Both the position numbers and the translations under genes were made by a program. The notes beneath the pieces are model-generated. The model ran no database searches. It was not told where the DNA came from and saw only the letters and a program-made list of their open reading frames with translations. Below, one piece after another: positions 1-6,485 of a stretch of 48,765 bases of DNA. The DNA is from a virus, in IMG/VR virus record IMGVR_UViG_3300031669_000047, positions 1 through 48,765 of that record, one strand, 5' to 3'. Each line of letters opens with the position of its first letter. Position 1 is the first letter of the stretch.

Positions 1-115
1 TCAAACCGCAATAATAATAATTAAATTATTTCGATAAAATATGAAGATTTATTCTGCGTTTTTAGCTCAATAATGGCGATTTTGCATATATTTTCATTTC
101 CTTGCCATTTTTTTG

Positions 116-144
116 TTTACAGGATTAAAGTGTTTTGGTAATAT
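116..144 (+). promoter_or_regulatory. Candidate rightward sigma70-type promoter
   Basis: TTTACA (116-121) and TAATAT (139-144) are separated by 17 bp, giving 5/6 and 4/6 matches to the -35 and -10 consensus. Transcription would start near 151 and read the structured leader and the small-gene operon 298-1937. The right-hand copy has a similar promoter at the same relative place (48434-48462), which supports this one. Confidence 0.5.
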
Positions 145-150
145 TGACGA

Positions 151-290
151 TATAAGTTAAGGTGAAAATATGAAGCTGGCAAGCACAATCAAACCAACAA
201 ACAAAAGCCCCAAAGTTTCTGCTTTGAAGGATTCTCATTGCTTGCCAGCGATGCCGACATTGTGGTTATGGCGGGGCTTTTTATTTGAGG
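151..290 (+). promoter_or_regulatory. Structured leader with interleaved helices (attenuator-like), copy A
   Basis: Two perfect inverted repeats interleave: P GCTGGCAAGC (175-184) with P' GCTTGCCAGC (240-249), and Q AAAAGCCCC (203-211) with Q' GGGGCTTTT (273-281). Q' runs into TTTTTATTT, so Q:Q' looks like an intrinsic terminator just upstream of the ribosome binding site of 298-519. A leader ORF (170-352, ATG with AAGGTG upstream) is translated through the helices and overlaps the next gene. The diverged copy at 48472-48573 has the same P-Q-P'-Q' order with different sequences. The switch-like role is inferred. Confidence 0.55.
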
Positions 291-297
291 TGCGAAA

Positions 298-519
298 ATG
301 GACGATGAGATATATTCACAAATGCTTTCAGGGACTATCGCAGAGAAATTAGCTTTACGTCCACAAGCGGTAGCGGAATGGGCTAACAAAATGGGTTTGA
401 CTATAGACGACAAAATCCATCTCTTGATGGAAATTGGGCCAACACCCACTTGTGAGCTTGGTATGAAAATACTCTGTGCTGTGGTAAACGATGTTCCGTT
501 AGAAGCTATTAGTTTTTAA
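298..519 (+). CDS. Small HTH-like protein, possible Cro-type regulator
   Basis: A 73-residue protein starts at ATG 298 behind GAGGTGCGAAA. Residues about 13-35 (TIAEKLALRPQAVAEWANK) have the spacing of a Cro/CI helix-turn-helix, with an Ala in the tight turn region and a Trp after the recognition helix. It is the first gene after the rightward promoter and structured leader, the usual place for a cro-like regulator or early anti-repressor. The counterpart control region at the right end lacks this gene entirely. The remainder, about residues 40-73, is unrecognised. The regulator assignment is an inference from a short motif and from position. Confidence 0.45.
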   Translation: MDDEIYSQMLSGTIAEKLALRPQAVAEWANKMGLTIDDKIHLLMEIGPTPTCELGMKILCAVVNDVPLEAISF

Positions 520-556
520 CCGCCGACAAGGGCTTTTTATTTGAAAGGATAGGACA

Positions 557-724
557 ATGACAACAGCTTTAATCAACCAAACAAAAAAGGTAATATTACC
601 AAACGGTACAAAAAAGCAAGTAAACATCTTTGATTACAATTTAGCTTTTTGTGCAGATGCTTATGTGCAATTAACTGACACAAGCTGGATAAAAGCAAGA
701 AGCCTGAAACAATTAGACAGCTAA
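557..724 (+). CDS. Conserved 55-aa phage protein (copy A)
   Basis: This short protein starts at ATG 557 after GAAAGGATAGGACA and ends at 724. Its sequence is mixed, with one Cys, one Trp, a basic patch near residues 9-21 and no membrane segment. A nearly identical protein (two substitutions, at residues 2 and 4) is encoded at 48588-48755. Substitutions between the two copies within the gene are few, while the DNA upstream diverges strongly, so the protein appears to be under constraint. The function is unknown. Confidence 0.6.
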   Translation: MTTALINQTKKVILPNGTKKQVNIFDYNLAFCADAYVQLTDTSWIKARSLKQLDS

Positions 725-735
725 CAGCCGACACT

Positions 736-754
736 GGAGCGCAGACAACGCTCC
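736..754 (+). other. Short hairpin between small genes
   Basis: GGAGCG (736-741) and CGCTCC (749-754) form a 6-bp stem around a 7-nt loop just after the stop at 724. It has no U-run, so it looks more like an mRNA processing or stability element than a terminator. It overlaps the start of the leader repeat at 747-767. Confidence 0.35.
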
Positions 755-767
755 GGCGTATGCTGTT
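747..767 (+). repeat. Intergenic leader repeat, copy 1 (21 bp)
   Basis: A 21-bp sequence that includes CGCTCCGGCGTATGCTG is repeated exactly at 969-989 and in degenerate form near 1470-1488. Each copy lies 30-40 bp before the start codon of the next small gene and is followed by an AAACTT/TTAA-rich stretch and a GAAAGG ribosome binding site. The repeated unit therefore marks gene boundaries in the rightward operon. Confidence 0.7.
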
Positions 768-797
768 AAACTTTAATTTAACTGAAAGGATAGGATA

Positions 798-968
798 ATG
801 GACAAGAAAAGAATTAGAGCGGCATATTTGCTTTTGACGAGAGCAATTACAGAAAAACCAATAAACAAGCAGACAACGCCAAAAAGACAATTACTACAAA
901 TTGATGATAGCGCCCATTTTATACGCAACTTGCAGGACATCGCCGTTTACTTAGATGTAATAAAATAG
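798..968 (+). CDS. 56-aa basic hypothetical protein
   Basis: The protein starts at ATG 798, preceded by GAAAGGATAGGATA, and ends with TAG at 968. It is Lys/Arg-rich in the first half (MDKKRIRAAYLLLTRA) and has a mildly hydrophobic C-terminal third. No domain is recognisable. The reading frame is open, has a strong ribosome binding site and sits between two copies of the 21-bp leader repeat, so it is probably translated. Function unknown. Confidence 0.55.
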   Translation: MDKKRIRAAYLLLTRAITEKPINKQTTPKRQLLQIDDSAHFIRNLQDIAVYLDVIK

Positions 969-989
969 AACGCTCCGGCGTATGCTGTT
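969..989 (+). repeat. Intergenic leader repeat, copy 2 (21 bp)
   Basis: Exact second copy of the 747-767 element, beginning one base after the stop codon at 968 and ending about 30 bp before the ATG at 1019. A third, decayed relative follows the stop at 1464. Confidence 0.7.
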
Positions 990-1018
990 TGAAACTTAAC
1001 TATTTGAAAGGTGTGAAA

Positions 1019-1237
1019 ATGAGATACAAAGTAGGGACAAAAGTTTATTGCTATATCGGCAGTAATCACACAGAGGTAAAAGCTACGATTCAAGACCATT
1101 CTCATTCTCAAGGTCTTGTCAATATGCGAGGCCAAAGTTTAGTAAAATTCGACAAACCTGTAAAACTTGGTGATTATATGGTCGAATCAACTACTCTTGC
1201 CAATAGCTTGATAAGCAAAATTAAAATAATAGTTTAA
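1019..1237 (+). CDS. 72-aa small protein, SH3/KOW-like N-terminus
   Basis: The start at 1019 is preferred over an in-frame ATG at 989 because TTGAAAGGTGTGAAA lies just upstream of 1019, while 989 is inside the leader repeat. The N-terminus (KVGTKVYCYIG) alternates hydrophobic residues like a small beta-barrel such as an SH3 or KOW fold. There are no cysteine clusters and no membrane span. It lies in the rightward early operon. No family is recognised with confidence. Confidence 0.6.
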   Translation: MRYKVGTKVYCYIGSNHTEVKATIQDHSHSQGLVNMRGQSLVKFDKPVKLGDYMVESTTLANSLISKIKIIV

Positions 1238-1266
1238 CCATTAACACTTTATGAAGGGATAGAAAA

Positions 1267-1464
1267 ATGACAGAGCAAACACAATGCAAAGAATGCGGTA
1301 ATGAAACAGAGCATTTAATCGAAGCTTTTACAGAAAGCGGCAAGCCCGTCCTCTTATGCCAGTTCTGCGTAAACCATTATTGTTCTCTTTGTAATATTTG
1401 CAACACGAACATATACAATGGAAGATGTAGTCGTTTGGATAATTGCGTCAAATGTGTACATTAA
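1267..1464 (+). CDS. Cysteine-rich zinc-binding protein
   Basis: A 65-residue protein behind GAAGGGATAGAAAA. It carries a CxxC pair at residues 8-11 and seven or more further cysteines in CxxC-like spacings (CQFC, CSLC, CNTN, CVKC), enough for two or three zinc sites. Small proteins of this type in phages are often adaptors that bind host enzymes, but the partner cannot be guessed. It sits between two unrelated small genes of the rightward operon. Confidence 0.6.
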   Translation: MTEQTQCKECGNETEHLIEAFTESGKPVLLCQFCVNHYCSLCNICNTNIYNGRCSRLDNCVKCVH

Positions 1465-1520
1465 CTTTAACGGCTTGGTGTATGCTGAAAGTTTAACGAT
1501 AACTTGAAAGGTGGTGTGAA

Positions 1521-1937
1521 ATGAAAATATGCTCCAAGTGTAAACAAGTTAAGACGATTTATGAATTTCATAAAGACAAAAGTAAAAAAGATGGACTTCA
1601 AATATATTGTATATCTTGTCGCAAAGAATACCAACAAAGCTCACAAGGCAAATATACTTCTTGCAAATCAAATAGAAAATACCAAAAGACTAAAAAAGGC
1701 AAAATTGCCGACAAGCGTTCTAAGTCTTTCCATCTAAATCAAATAAGAGCCAGGAATGCTGTAAAATATGCTATTGAGTCTGGAAGATTAGCTCGGTCTA
1801 ATATTTTACTTTGCCGTTGCTGTAAAAGCCCCGCTCAACAATATCATCATTGGCACGGATACAAACCAAACCATTGGCTGGACGTAATTCCTATTTGTAT
1901 AGAGTGCCATAGTAAATGTGTTGAGTTCGTGCCTTAG
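1521..1937 (+). CDS. HNH-like zinc protein, putative endonuclease
   Basis: A 138-residue protein starts at ATG 1521 after GAAAGGTGGTGTGAA. The N-terminus has CSKC...CISC, the recruitment-type zinc knuckle common in phage HNH proteins. The C-terminal part has CRCCKS followed by YHHWHGY, then LDVIPICIECHSKC, the ββα-Me pattern with two CxxC pairs and candidate catalytic His residues. The middle is Lys-rich. It may be a free-standing HNH nuclease or a related DNA-binding protein. It is the last gene of the rightward operon and converges on 1959. Confidence 0.65.
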   Translation: MKICSKCKQVKTIYEFHKDKSKKDGLQIYCISCRKEYQQSSQGKYTSCKSNRKYQKTKKGKIADKRSKSFHLNQIRARNAVKYAIESGRLARSNILLCRCCKSPAQQYHHWHGYKPNHWLDVIPICIECHSKCVEFVP

Positions 1938-1958
1938 AACGGACGTGGTGGCCTCGAA

Positions 1959-2180
1959 TTATCGTATCTGTATAGCTTTATTGATGTGATGTTCTTTCTT
2001 GATTATGCGAGCTGCCTGAACAACATCCCACTGATTGCCCTTGATTACTCTGTAAAACTCCTCAAGTTTCTTCTTGTAAACCAAAAAGGCAAACCATAAT
2101 CCTTCGCCTCGCTTATCCAATATCATCTCTGTATATTTACGTGGTTTTAGTTTCTTCTGGTACATCCTTGCACCTATCAT
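1959..2180 (-). CDS. 73-aa basic hypothetical protein
   Basis: The last gene of the leftward operon. Its ATG at 2180 overlaps the TGA of the upstream gene (ATGA), and the ribosome binding site AAAGGAAA is inside that gene's last codons. The sequence is Lys-rich with aromatic residues, probably helical, and has no recognisable domain. It converges with the HNH gene, leaving only about 20 bp and no visible terminator between them. Confidence 0.55.
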   Translation of the reverse strand: MIGARMYQKKLKPRKYTEMILDKRGEGLWFAFLVYKKKLEEFYRVIKGNQWDVVQAARIIKKEHHINKAIQIR

Positions 2181-2551
2181 TTTCCTTTCAGGGCTTGCTC
2201 ACACAACCACTTAATATCTTTATCTCTTTCGGCATTGAGTACTTGAATCTGTCTATAACCATCCTCAAGCTCTGTGATTCGCTTGGCTAAATTTGCCGTT
2301 TCAGTATGCAGCCTCGCGTTGATAGCCAACTCTGAATCTGCCTTTGTCCTCCATTCATCCACGGCTTTTTCAAGCTCTTTGATTCGCTCTTTTAATAAAT
2401 CACAGGCTTGTATCCCGATTGTTTTTGCGGTCTCAAGCTCTTTGATTCGTTCAATAGCTTTGAGACATAAACCTTGATAAAATTGTTGAGTCACAGGTGA
2501 ATTTGTTTCGGCATAAATTTCTAATACTTTGATTAGCGCATCTTCCATCAT
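2177..2551 (-). CDS. Coiled-coil hypothetical protein
   Basis: A 124-residue protein with heptad-like RIKELE repeats at about residues 34-39, 56-61 and a related RITELE near 92, predicting a long coiled coil. It ends EQALKGK, where AAAGGA codes for Lys-Gly and also serves as the ribosome binding site of the next gene. Its own start at 2551 overlaps the previous stop in the same way. It probably has a structural or adaptor role. Function unknown. Confidence 0.6.
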   Translation of the reverse strand: MMEDALIKVLEIYAETNSPVTQQFYQGLCLKAIERIKELETAKTIGIQACDLLKERIKELEKAVDEWRTKADSELAINARLHTETANLAKRITELEDGYRQIQVLNAERDKDIKWLCEQALKGK

Positions 2552-2886
2552 TTTCCTTTCAGGGATTGCTCAAAACCTTCTTTCATCAACAAAAGAGCCT
2601 TAGCTTCATCTTCAAACATTGTTTCAACTTCTTTCAACGTCCACAAATCACTAATTCGCAAAGCTGCCGCTATTACATCCTCAAGCTCTTTGATTCGCTC
2701 GGCTTGCTTAACAAGCATTATATCAACACAAAAGGGTTTTACTTTTCCATCGCATTTATGGCATTGAGGGCTATTGAATACCAAGGCTCCACAAGATTGA
2801 CACCATCCATAACCACTATCCATTTCATTTTCCTTTCTGGGTTCTTGGTGGTAAAATGTTGATTTAGGAAATTCACTCCAATCCAT
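2548..2886 (-). CDS. Zinc-ribbon coiled-coil protein
   Basis: The frame holds a zinc ribbon (CQSC...CHKC, about residues 29-45), a RIKELE coiled-coil segment like that of the neighbouring gene, and the same EQSLKGK end. Two starts are possible. ATG 2886 has GGGAGGA and abuts the previous stop. ATG 2823, directly before the ribbon, has AAAGGA. The two start regions share a GGAAAATGAAATGGAT motif, suggesting that a boundary was duplicated. A longer 112-aa and a shorter 91-aa form may both be made. Confidence 0.55.
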   Translation of the reverse strand: MDWSEFPKSTFYHQEPRKENEMDSGYGWCQSCGALVFNSPQCHKCDGKVKPFCVDIMLVKQAERIKELEDVIAAALRISDLWTLKEVETMFEDEAKALLLMKEGFEQSLKGK

Positions 2887-2887
2887 T

Positions 2888-3055
2888 TCATTTTCCTCCC
2901 AGGGCTCGCTTGAAAATATTTGTTCGCTTACAGTTACCGCAATCTACTTCGTTGGGTTTTATTTTCTTTCGGGGGCGATACCAAAGACGACTACAGGCCG
3001 TCGAACATAAAACATCGCTGTATATTAGAACTGGATAATGTATTTTCTTCTTCAT
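2888..3055 (-). CDS. 55-aa cysteine-containing small protein
   Basis: The start is placed at ATG 3055, the first codon after a GAAAGAAAAATA stretch next to the upstream gene's stop. A longer frame to 3190 runs inside the upstream gene. It has Lys-rich ends and two cysteine pairs (CSTAC, CGNC). It ends KRALGGK, the same junction type seen in the next two genes. Function unknown. Confidence 0.5.
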   Translation of the reverse strand: MKKKIHYPVLIYSDVLCSTACSRLWYRPRKKIKPNEVDCGNCKRTNIFKRALGGK

Positions 3056-3065
3056 TATTTTTCTT

Positions 3066-3758
3066 TCAGGGCTTGCCCGGAGGCCTATACTCCAATTCGT
3101 TTTTAAGCAGATGTAAAAGTACAGCCGCCGGCTTCCGAGCTGCACTTGCCTCTCTGGCGTAGTCCAGGACCCTGTCGAAGATTTCCCCATTGAAACGGCC
3201 GTTCGAACAGCCGGCCATAAGCCAGTTTGTGATATTGCGAAAGCAGGTGCGGTCGGATTGATTGCGTGGTTTTATAATGCTGATTAGAGCTTCGTTAAAG
3301 GTAAGTTTCCGAAGCGTATTCGTAGCCGCAGAAGGCTTTCTTTTCGTATTCGTATTCGTAATATTCTCTTTTACGTTTACGTTTACGTTTACGTTACCTT
3401 TAGCTATAGCTTTGCTATGCGTTTGCCATCGTGTTTCTGCCCCTTTAAGTCCTGCTCTGCTACGGACTTGCATCAATACTCGTGCGCGGTGCAACTCTTT
3501 ACTCACTCTTTTGTGAAAAAGTTTTGAACTTTTTATTGCAAATTTCTTTCCAATTCTGCGCCAAACTTTATCAAATTCCAAATCGGTCAAATTACACAGT
3601 GCGGCCAGCTCATATTTATCGAAAATGCAACGTCCGTGCATCTTATAAAGGTGGAAAATTATGGTGGCATAACAGCCCCGCTCCTCGGCGGTCATTCCCA
3701 TAAAATCTGCCAGAAATGCCTCCGCTTCGAGCTGAACATATTTAGGTTGTTTTGCCAT
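3066..3758 (-). CDS. DUF1376 (YdaU-like) replication-associated protein
   Basis: A 230-residue protein with the DUF1376 fold at about residues 5-95 (KYVQLEAEAFLADFMGMTAEE then CYATIIFHLY), a winged-helix-like domain found in phage replication initiation regions. A low-complexity linker of about 20 residues (NVNVNVNVK, NTNTK) is coded by hexanucleotide repeats. A C-terminal helical domain of about 90 residues follows. In lambdoid phages, repeats inside an initiator gene serve as the origin. That role is inferred here. No helicase or loader gene is recognised nearby. Confidence 0.7.
   Translation of the reverse strand: MAKQPKYVQLEAEAFLADFMGMTAEERGCYATIIFHLYKMHGRCIFDKYELAALCNLTDLEFDKVWRRIGKKFAIKSSKLFHKRVSKELHRARVLMQVRSRAGLKGAETRWQTHSKAIAKGNVNVNVNVKENITNTNTKRKPSAATNTLRKLTFNEALISIIKPRNQSDRTCFRNITNWLMAGCSNGRFNGEIFDRVLDYAREASAARKPAAVLLHLLKNELEYRPPGKP
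3343..3393. repeat. Hexanucleotide repeats inside the DUF1376 gene (candidate origin iterons)
   Basis: Three tandem TTCGTA units (3343-3360) are followed after about 9 bp by four perfect TTTACG units (3370-3393). On the coding strand they encode the Asn-Val and Asn-Thr linker. The arrangement resembles origin iterons within phage initiator genes, but could also be only a slippage-prone microsatellite. Confidence 0.6.
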
Positions 3759-3773
3759 ATTGCCTCCCTGCTA

Positions 3774-4661
3774 TTATTCAAACTCCAGAGCAAGCTGCCC
3801 GGCTCGCTGCTGTTGGACTGAGTGATAAATTGGAAAATAATCATATATATCCAATTTTTGAAATAACATTTGTCTATTTGTCCAATTTGCTAAATAATTA
3901 TACTTCTTTTGGCCTCTAACGCTTTTGTCTCTCATTAAATAGGGTCGCTGACCTAAGCGTTTTAATATCAATAATCGCTCAAGAGCATTTTCCCATTCGT
4001 CACAATATACATACCAAAAGCACGAACCATTTAATAATTCGCAAGTTTTATAAACGCTTTTAATATAAGACAAATTGTCAAAAGCAAATCTTACAGTTGT
4101 GAAACGTTTTCGTTTTTTGTTTATTAAATCAGCTATATTTTTTGTTACTAATCTGCAATCCAAACCTTGATTGAAGTCAACGTGAATTTGGTTTGTCTCG
4201 CAAAACCCCAACACTTCAATAAACTTATTCGGCATTGCAAGTATGTTATTATCCAGCAATACTAAATCGCCCTGTCCTCGCCATACATCTGCGACTTTGC
4301 GATATTCATAGATTTTGCCTTCCATTTCAGGCACAAAACAGAACTCGCATTTTCGGATACATCCCCTTGTTGTATATCCTATTGAATAATCACAATCAGG
4401 ATATATCGAATAGTCGGGCTTTATATCATCTATTTCTTGAGGCAATTTCTTTGTTTTTTCATATCCACTGCCACCAATAATCATATTTGGCTTTGGTTCA
4501 AAATCACTATCTGTAAATACTTTACTGGCATATACTTTGTCGTAATGTTCCAAAGGAAGATACCATTTAACAATATCGCCTTGAGCTTTGTGATATGCGC
4601 TTATCTTCATCAATGCTAAGTTTGGGATAACAGAATCAACATTGTAAAGTCCGATTATCAT
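3774..4661 (-). CDS. Radical SAM enzyme
   Basis: A 295-residue protein with the radical SAM cluster motif CIRKCEFC (Cys101, Cys105, Cys108), preceded by GYTTRG, and the general order of a small TIM-barrel radical SAM enzyme. A short N-terminal region may be a remnant of a B12-binding-like domain. It reads ATGA-coupled from the DNA methyltransferase and ends in the same tail, QRAGQLALEFE, as that neighbour. Such enzymes occur in many phages with unknown substrates. Modification of DNA or a nucleotide is a reasonable inference here. Confidence 0.75.
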   Translation of the reverse strand: MIIGLYNVDSVIPNLALMKISAYHKAQGDIVKWYLPLEHYDKVYASKVFTDSDFEPKPNMIIGGSGYEKTKKLPQEIDDIKPDYSIYPDCDYSIGYTTRGCIRKCEFCFVPEMEGKIYEYRKVADVWRGQGDLVLLDNNILAMPNKFIEVLGFCETNQIHVDFNQGLDCRLVTKNIADLINKKRKRFTTVRFAFDNLSYIKSVYKTCELLNGSCFWYVYCDEWENALERLLILKRLGQRPYLMRDKSVRGQKKYNYLANWTNRQMLFQKLDIYDYFPIYHSVQQQRAGQLALEFE

Positions 4662-5380
4662 TCAAACTCCAGAGCCATCTGTCCGGCTCGCTGCTCTTTA
4701 ACTGGTACTCCTGTATCGACAGCCTCTAATCGCTGACGGGCTATCTCGCAATAATCGCTTGAAATGTCTATGCCGATATATCTGCGGCCTAACATCTTGG
4801 CGGCTACACAAGTAGTGCCAGAACCACAGAAAGGGTCGAGAACGAGTTCATTTGGTCTTGAACTTGCATTTATCAAATATGTCATTAAATATAACGGTTT
4901 TTGGGTTGGGTGTATTTGCCGTCTTTCAGTTGGTGCTCGCCAAACTGCGCCATCACATATATGGGTAAAAGTAGCTCTTGGTTTTTTTGCAAATATGCAG
5001 TTCTCTATATTTGATAACCATAAATATTGGCCATTTATTGGAGACGGGTTTGTTTTTTCCCAGATACATTGTCTTGTACTTAAACCGAAAGAAACAAATT
5101 CCCGCCGCCAAAAAGAAACTTGCTCTGTGCCACACCATACATAAATTGACCCACGACATAATTTATCAAGAATTTTTGCAACAATAGGAATATCTACCTC
5201 AAGACTATCTGCAATTCCTTTATCAAAAGACCGCAAGCCTGAATTTGGCCTATTGACTTCATTATACGGCGGGTCAGTCAGCACTAAGTCCACACACGAA
5301 TCTGGAAATTCTTTAAGTATATCCAAGCAGTCGCCGCATATAATTGTGTTTACGAATTTATTGATTTCAATTTTTGCCAT
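4658..5380 (-). CDS. DNA methyltransferase (N6-adenine/N4-cytosine type)
   Basis: A 240-residue methyltransferase with catalytic DPPY (residues 36-39) ahead of HPTQKP (157-162) and the SAM-binding DPFCGSGTT (182-190). This is the beta-class order of motif IV before motif I. DPPY favours adenine-N6. No restriction enzyme is adjacent, so it is an orphan, probably protecting phage DNA or marking it for regulation. It starts inside a 39-aa ORF, without a good ribosome binding site of its own, and ends QRAGQMALEFE. Its last codons hold the GGAG for the radical SAM gene. Confidence 0.85.
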   Translation of the reverse strand: MAKIEINKFVNTIICGDCLDILKEFPDSCVDLVLTDPPYNEVNRPNSGLRSFDKGIADSLEVDIPIVAKILDKLCRGSIYVWCGTEQVSFWRREFVSFGLSTRQCIWEKTNPSPINGQYLWLSNIENCIFAKKPRATFTHICDGAVWRAPTERRQIHPTQKPLYLMTYLINASSRPNELVLDPFCGSGTTCVAAKMLGRRYIGIDISSDYCEIARQRLEAVDTGVPVKEQRAGQMALEFE

Positions 5381-5469
5381 ATCATTAACAATTTATCATC
5401 ATGTAGCTCCTTTGCTTTCTGTTTTTCCTGCTCAGTTAATTCCTCAGTCATCATCTTCTCAGTCGGCAT
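5350..5469 (-). CDS. 39-aa helical small protein, possible coupling ORF
   Basis: ATG 5469 has GAGAGGCACGG upstream. The product is charged and helical (TEELTEQEKQKAKELHDDK). It ends at 5350, overlapping the methyltransferase start by 31 bp. The methyltransferase lacks a convincing Shine-Dalgarno sequence, so translation of this ORF could feed ribosomes to it. It may be a coupling leader rather than a functional protein. Confidence 0.45.
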   Translation of the reverse strand: MPTEKMMTEELTEQEKQKAKELHDDKLLMIWQKLKSINS

Positions 5470-5478
5470 CCGTGCCTC

Positions 5479-5727
5479 TCAATAATTATATGACATACTC
5501 GTTAAGGCTTGACAAGATGTACAATAATGACCAGTAACTTCACCTACAAATACTTCATCTGGATAATCATCCAGTTTTTCTTCGCCACTCTTAAAAGCCT
5601 CGTCATCAACATCCCAATCGCCCGGTGACAACACGAGCATCAACTTTGTATTGCAAAGACTACAGTACAAATACCCGTTTTCTTTTTCTATTTCAGGCGT
5701 TATGATAATAGTGAATGCGTAGGTCAT
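5479..5727 (-). CDS. Zinc-ribbon hypothetical protein
   Basis: The start is set at ATG 5727, which has AAGGAGAAAATA, rather than an in-frame ATG at 5751. The 82-residue product has a CSLC pair near the N-terminus, an acidic middle and a CTSC pair near the C-terminus, forming one split zinc site. It lies between the nuclease gene and the methyltransferase unit. Function unknown. Confidence 0.6.
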   Translation of the reverse strand: MTYAFTIIITPEIEKENGYLYCSLCNTKLMLVLSPGDWDVDDEAFKSGEEKLDDYPDEVFVGEVTGHYCTSCQALTSMSYNY

Positions 5728-5760
5728 TATTTTCTCCTTATTCTCTGGCATCCTTGCCTC

Positions 5761-6219
5761 TTATCTTATGCCCATCTTGTTAAAAATCGGGTTACAGTAA
5801 ACTATCCGAGCTACATATTTCAGGGCATTGCCCCTCAATATAGATTGACGACCTGTTCTGCAGGACGGAAGTACCAAGACCATCGTTACCAGCGGAAAGT
5901 CAGCAGCCATTAGCTTAAATCTTCTTATATCGGTCTGTCTCAAAGACGTTTTTACTTCGTGGAATACCTTTTGTTTCAATCCGAACTCAAGAGTTTCCCG
6001 CACTTCAAAATCAGGAGTATATTGGCGTTTTGTCCGATGTCTCTCGGTAAATTCAAAGGTGGTAGTCTCGTAGTCCCAAAAATCAATAGCCTCTAATTCC
6101 AAAAGCCTTTGAAGGTACTGCGCCCATCGGTATTCTATCAGGCTCTTAAACTTGAACTCTCTCCCATCAATAAAGACGTGCTGTGGTTTGTTTCGCCATT
6201 CATAATGTATAACTGCCAT
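5761..6219 (-). CDS. PD-(D/E)XK endonuclease, TnsA/T7 endonuclease I-like
   Basis: A 152-residue protein with the order LIEYRWAQYL (acidic helix), YTPDFEV (about residues 67-73) and HEVKT (about 87-91), the three parts of a PD-(D/E)XK nuclease site. Its length fits the small phage recombination nucleases that resolve branched DNA or nick structures. The ribosome binding site is AGGAAGCAA before ATG 6219. It lies among recombination genes, so Holliday junction or branch processing is the likely role. Substrate choice is inferred. Confidence 0.7.
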   Translation of the reverse strand: MAVIHYEWRNKPQHVFIDGREFKFKSLIEYRWAQYLQRLLELEAIDFWDYETTTFEFTERHRTKRQYTPDFEVRETLEFGLKQKVFHEVKTSLRQTDIRRFKLMAADFPLVTMVLVLPSCRTGRQSILRGNALKYVARIVYCNPIFNKMGIR

Positions 6220-6248
6220 TTGCTTCCTTGCTTATAAAAAGGCGGTGG

Positions 6249-6485
6249 CTATTTGCCGCAATTACGATGTAAATCGTCAATAGGTTTTTCATCTAAGCAA
6301 ATCGGGCAAATATCTGTTTGCAATCCTTGATTTGATAGATTCAAATAGCCACAAGCTCGTAACCTATTTCCTAAGTCAGCAAGCAAATCTCTTGCCGCCA
6401 AATTGTCTTCACCGAAAATGTAATACCAACAAAACACTTTCTCTGCGGCTTCAAGGGCTTTTATTCTTCTGTCTATTTCATCCAT
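6249..6485 (-). CDS. 78-aa small zinc-motif protein
   Basis: The start at ATG 6485 follows AAAGGATAAGAAA. The upstream in-frame extension runs through a structured intergenic element and is not used. The first half is helical (EIDRRIKALEAAEK). The end holds CPIC...HRNC, a compact zinc knuckle. Function unknown. Confidence 0.55.
   Translation of the reverse strand: MDEIDRRIKALEAAEKVFCWYYIFGEDNLAARDLLADLGNRLRACGYLNLSNQGLQTDICPICLDEKPIDDLHRNCGK

Larger units (their letters stand above)
1..735. repeat. Left copy (A) of diverged terminal duplication
   Basis: Two blocks of this stretch recur at the right end of the window: 1-102 matches 48319-48420 with a few substitutions and indels, and 531-735 matches 48561-48765 with about four substitutions. 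Between the blocks, copy A has about 430 bp, including the gene at 298-519, whereas copy B has about 140 bp of different sequence. The copies are not identical, so this is not a simple assembly overlap of one molecule. It is either a true duplication across the ends of a circular genome or two population variants of one control region joined by assembly. Confidence 0.85.
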
